Source: an uncultured Bacteroidales bacterium (GTDB taxonomy: Bacteria > Bacteroidota > Bacteroidia > Bacteroidales > UBA932). Taken from it: a stretch of DNA of 9,545 nt. A program made the translations under genes and the position numbers. Location of the stretch: assembly GCA_947305045.1 (NCBI GenBank), contig CAMZCW010000079.1:1-9545 (forward strand). The letters run 5' to 3'. The notes beneath the pieces are model-generated. The model saw only the letters and a list, made by a program, of their open reading frames with translations, was not told the DNA's origin and made no database searches. Positions 6,964-9,545 of this stretch are shown in pieces (position 1 is the first letter of the stretch; every line of letters begins with the position of its first letter).

Positions 6964-7785
6964 ATGCTTTTAGGAATCGACATCGGCGGAACCACCATCC
7001 ATATGGGGCTTGTCAAGGGCTCCGTATTGGTGGTGGAGAAAACCGTCCCATCATTTGACCGTAACTGGTCGCAGCAGCGGACGCTGGATTACCTGTGCGA
7101 CAAAATCTCCACGCTCATGTGCCCGGAGGTGGAACGCATAGGCGTGGGCGTCCCTACGCTGGTAGATCCCGCCAAAGGCATTGCCTACCAGGCGGCCAAC
7201 ATCCCTTCCTGGGACGAAGTTCCCATCAAGGACGTACTCCAAACCCGTTTCGGGGTTCCCGTATCCGTAAACAACGACTCCAACTGCTTTGCCCTGGGTG
7301 CCGCGGCATGCCAGGAAAAACCGTGTAACGTCCTGGTGGGTATCACGCTGGGCACCGGAGTGGGCGTGGGGGTTATCGTGAACGGAAAGCTGTACGACGG
7401 TTCGCATTGCGGTGTGGGTGAGATAGGCGCGCTGCCTTACCAGGCGGAGGACTACGAAGCCTATTGCTCCAAGAAATTCTTCCACGCCCGCGGCCACAGC
7501 CCCAGAAGCGCCGCAGAGGCCGCAGAAAGCGGCAATCCGGAGGCCCGGGCGCTGTATCAGGAGTTTGGTGTCCACCTGGGCACGTTCCTCGCCGTGGTCA
7601 TGTTCGCCTATGATCCGGACCGCATTGTCCTGGGCGGCGGTATCGCCCGTTCCTATGCACTCTTCCAGGAAAGCATGTGGAACACGCTCCGTGAAAAATA
7701 CCCTTATACAAGATCCCTGTCAGGTCTTTGCCTCCAGGCCATGCCGGAGGAGGACATTGCACTGGTAGGCGCAGCATCCCTTTAA
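6964..7785 (+). CDS. ROK-family sugar kinase (hexose or amino-sugar kinase)
   Basis: ROK kinases phosphorylate cytoplasmic sugars such as glucose, GlcNAc, ManNAc or allose with ATP. The 273-residue product begins with the phosphate-binding motif LLGIDIGGTT at residues 2-11. VNNDSN at 102-107 carries the presumed catalytic base Asp105, followed by the ATP-binding stretch ITLGTGVGVGVIVNG and a late RIVLGGGIA motif. No DNA-binding N-terminus is present, so it is a kinase and not a ROK repressor. The usual ROK zinc site is missing: the canonical GEhGH histidine is Ala here (GEIGALPY) and the CxCGxxGCxE cluster is replaced by a YCSKKFF segment. At 273 residues it is slightly short for the family (about 290-320), consistent with loss of the zinc loop. 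It has no signal peptide, so it acts in the cytoplasm on imported sugar. It is 10 bases before the GH2 gene and behind its own candidate promoter. GlcNAc or GlcN as substrate is inferred from its neighbours only. Confidence 0.93.
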   Translation: MLLGIDIGGTTIHMGLVKGSVLVVEKTVPSFDRNWSQQRTLDYLCDKISTLMCPEVERIGVGVPTLVDPAKGIAYQAANIPSWDEVPIKDVLQTRFGVPVSVNNDSNCFALGAAACQEKPCNVLVGITLGTGVGVGVIVNGKLYDGSHCGVGEIGALPYQAEDYEAYCSKKFFHARGHSPRSAAEAAESGNPEARALYQEFGVHLGTFLAVVMFAYDPDRIVLGGGIARSYALFQESMWNTLREKYPYTRSLSGLCLQAMPEEDIALVGAASL

Positions 7786-7795
7786 GATTGGTATC

Positions 7796-9545
7796 ATGAG
7801 AACTTTTGCATCTTTGTCCGCACTTCTGCTTATGCTGGCCTGCTCTGCCACCCCGGAGCAAGGCCTGCTCACCGAGTGGACGCTTTGCCAGGAAGGGGCG
7901 TCCCAACAGTATCAGGTGAACGTTCCCTGCACGGTTGCCGGTGCGCTCAACCAGGCCGGTGTCTTTGGGGAAGACCTCTTCCTGGAGGACCACTACAAGA
8001 CGGTCGACAAAGGCCTCTTTGACAAGCCCTGGGTGTACACAACGCGCTTTGACGCGGAAAAAGGCGCCTGCACCATCCTGCGTTTTAACGGCCTCAATTA
8101 CCGGGCCGATATCGACCTCAACGGAACGCGCATCGCCGCGGCGGACACCACCTGCGGTACCTTTGTGGTGCGGGAATTTGACGTTACCCCGCTGATCAAA
8201 CGCAGCAATACCCTGCAGGTGACCGTCTATCGGGCACAACCCCGGGAACTCAACCACGGCTACGTGGACTGGAATCCCCGCCCCCTGGACGAGAGCATGG
8301 GCATTACGGGCCCCGTGGAACTCATCGTCACGCCGGATGTGCAAATCCGGGACGTTTTTGTAAGACCTGTCGTAAACCCCGAAGACCTGTCTTCGGCGGC
8401 CTTTTTGGTTAATTGTTTGGTTAAGAACCGTTCCTCGCGTGCCGTGGAAGGAGCGCTTTGCGGCACGTACGAGGGCGGGAGCTTCACGCTTCCTGTCTCC
8501 CTGGCCGCCGGCGAGGAGCGCACCTTCACCGTGGAGGAAACGGTGGAGAACCCGCGCATCTGGTGGACACGCGAGATGGGCACGCCGGAACTGTACCATC
8601 TGGACGTGGCCTTTGAAAAAGACCAGGCCGTTTCCCACAGCAAGCAGGTAACGTTCGGCCTTCGTGACATCCGGGGAACCGTTGACCAAGACGGACATCG
8701 GCAGTTCATCCTGAACGGCCGCCCGGTCCTGATCAAGGCCGCCGGCTGGACGGATGACCTGTTCATGCAGGACACGCCGGAAAGCATCGCCCTCCAGCTG
8801 GGTCTGGTGGCCGATATGGGCCTCAACTGCATTCGTTTCGAGAACATCTGGGGCCTGGACGACACCGTGTACAACCTGTGCGATGAGCAAGGCATCCTCT
8901 CGCTGGTGGGCTTCAGTTGCCAGTGGGAGTGGGAAGACTACTGCGGCCTCCCGGAAACCCGCGGCTACGGCTGCATCAACGACCCCGTCTCCGAGGATAT
9001 GGCCGTCCGGTACTTCCACGACCAGGTGATCCGCCTGCGTAACCACGCCTCCCTCATCGGCTGGCTCACCGGCAGCGACCGCATTCCCAACCCGGGGCTG
9101 GAAAAACGCTACCTTGATATATATAATAAGCTGGAGTATCGGCCCTACATTTGTTCCGCCAAGGGGCTCACCTCGCTGGGCGGTCCGTCCGGCATGAAGA
9201 TGGAAGGCCCCTATGAGTGGGTAGGACCGGACTATTGGTGGACGGACACCGAAAATGGCGGTGCCTATGGCTTCAATACGGAGACGGGCCCCGGCCTCAA
9301 CATCCCGCAGCTGGAAAACCTGCGCCGCATGGTAGGGGAGAAGGACCTTTGGCCTATTGGCCCCAACTGGGCCTACCACTGCACGGCTTCGTCGTCCCAC
9401 ATGAACAACACCGCCTTCCAGGAAAAGGTGATGGCGGGTGTCTATGGGAAAGCGACGGATTTGCAGGACTATATGCGCAAGGCGCACGCCCTGGACTATG
9501 ACTCCGAGCGCGCCATGTATGAGGCCTTCCGCGGCAACGTGCCCC
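7796..9545 (+). CDS. Lipoprotein GH2 enzyme, exo-beta-D-glucosaminidase-like (3' end off window)
   Basis: The reading frame is open from the ATG at 7796 to the right edge (583 codons); GH2 relatives of this kind are usually about 850-1050 residues, so roughly a third is missing. The start gives a lipoprotein signal (MRTFASLSALLLMLAC, lipid Cys16, slightly weak lipobox). Residues about 25-180 are the GH2 jelly-roll sugar-binding domain, about 182-295 an immunoglobulin-like domain ending FGLRDI, and the TIM barrel follows with FILNGRPVLIKAAGW from 304. In most GH2 enzymes the acid/base lies in an Asn-Glu motif; here the equivalent is WLTGSD with Asp428, and the nucleophile is Glu496 in GFNTETGPG. 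A Ser-Asp acid/base with FN(S/T)ET nucleophile marks the exo-beta-D-glucosaminidase (CsxA-like) group, which removes GlcN from chitosan-type chains. The assignment to GH2 is firm and the glucosaminidase specificity probable. It lies 10 bases after the kinase, probably in the same transcript. Confidence 0.9.
   Translation, partial: MRTFASLSALLLMLACSATPEQGLLTEWTLCQEGASQQYQVNVPCTVAGALNQAGVFGEDLFLEDHYKTVDKGLFDKPWVYTTRFDAEKGACTILRFNGLNYRADIDLNGTRIAAADTTCGTFVVREFDVTPLIKRSNTLQVTVYRAQPRELNHGYVDWNPRPLDESMGITGPVELIVTPDVQIRDVFVRPVVNPEDLSSAAFLVNCLVKNRSSRAVEGALCGTYEGGSFTLPVSLAAGEERTFTVEETVENPRIWWTREMGTPELYHLDVAFEKDQAVSHSKQVTFGLRDIRGTVDQDGHRQFILNGRPVLIKAAGWTDDLFMQDTPESIALQLGLVADMGLNCIRFENIWGLDDTVYNLCDEQGILSLVGFSCQWEWEDYCGLPETRGYGCINDPVSEDMAVRYFHDQVIRLRNHASLIGWLTGSDRIPNPGLEKRYLDIYNKLEYRPYICSAKGLTSLGGPSGMKMEGPYEWVGPDYWWTDTENGGAYGFNTETGPGLNIPQLENLRRMVGEKDLWPIGPNWAYHCTASSSHMNNTAFQEKVMAGVYGKATDLQDYMRKAHALDYDSERAMYEAFRGNVP
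8362..8391 (+). repeat. 10-base direct repeat at 20-base period inside the GH2 gene
   Basis: AAGACCTGTC occurs at 8362-8371 and 8382-8391. The copies are 20 bases apart, so they are read in different frames (one within VRPVV, the other within PEDLS) and do not reflect a protein repeat. The second copy is part of the hairpin at 8379-8396. Confidence 0.6.
8379..8396 (+). other. Intragenic hairpin followed by T-tract (terminator-like)
   Basis: CCGAAGA, loop CCTG, TCTTCGG form a perfect 7-base-pair stem with a four-base loop inside the GH2 coding region (about codons 195-201). Four bases later comes CCTTTTTGG, so the layout loosely resembles an intrinsic terminator, but the T-run is short, offset from the stem and followed by G. 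It may be fortuitous. Confidence 0.35.

Noticed and set aside
9116..9130. AT-rich stretch GATATATATAATAAG inside GH2
   Set aside because: Considered as an internal promoter, but it lacks a TAnnTTTG box and reads normally as coding sequence.
7598..9487. 629-codon minus-strand open frame opposite the GH2 and kinase genes
   Set aside because: Very long, but it covers two supported genes and encodes no recognisable motif; the plus frame carries lipobox and GH2 catalytic motifs.

Overview
The window reads as chromosomal DNA from a GC-rich member of the Bacteroidales/Bacteroidota. Three things support this: a SecD that appears to run on into SecF as a single chain, a PD40-type envelope protein, and promoter boxes of the Bacteroidota form TAnnTTTG, with no clear Shine-Dalgarno sequences. 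The genes are visibly GC-rich and the short spacers are AT-rich. Genus cannot be assigned from the sequence.

Layout: the left fifth (1-1969, minus strand) is the SecD part of a protein-translocase gene, cut by the window edge. A 160-base AT-rich divergent spacer (1970-2129) holds one candidate promoter for each direction. From 2130 to the right edge, five genes lie head to tail on the plus strand: a secreted PD40-repeat protein with a SPOR-like C-terminus; a lipoprotein GH20 beta-N-acetylhexosaminidase; a XylR-type regulator (LacI-like sensor plus AraC HTH) whose ATG directly abuts the GH20 stop; a small ROK-family sugar kinase; and a GH2 lipoprotein resembling exo-beta-D-glucosaminidase, cut by the right edge. 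Gaps between the plus-strand genes are 19, 0, 84 and 10 bases. The 84-base gap carries a strong TAnnTTTG box and an 8-base direct repeat at 21-base spacing, which suits an AraC-family operator.

Working model (inference): GH20 and GH2 release GlcNAc and GlcN from a beta-linked amino-sugar polymer or glycan at the envelope, the ROK kinase phosphorylates the imported sugar, and the XylR-like protein senses a sugar and controls the kinase-GH2 transcript and perhaps its own operon. No SusC/SusD pair, transporter, deacetylase or deaminase is visible, so this is not a complete canonical polysaccharide utilisation locus within the window. The PD40/SPOR gene may be an unrelated envelope gene sharing the transcript, or may tie the locus to peptidoglycan.

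No tRNA, rRNA, CRISPR array, insertion sequence or phage gene was seen. The most distinctive observations are the candidate 21-base-spaced operator, the Ser-Asp variant acid/base of the GH2 enzyme beside a GH20 and a ROK kinase that has lost its zinc motif, and the PD40-coiled-coil-SPOR architecture.
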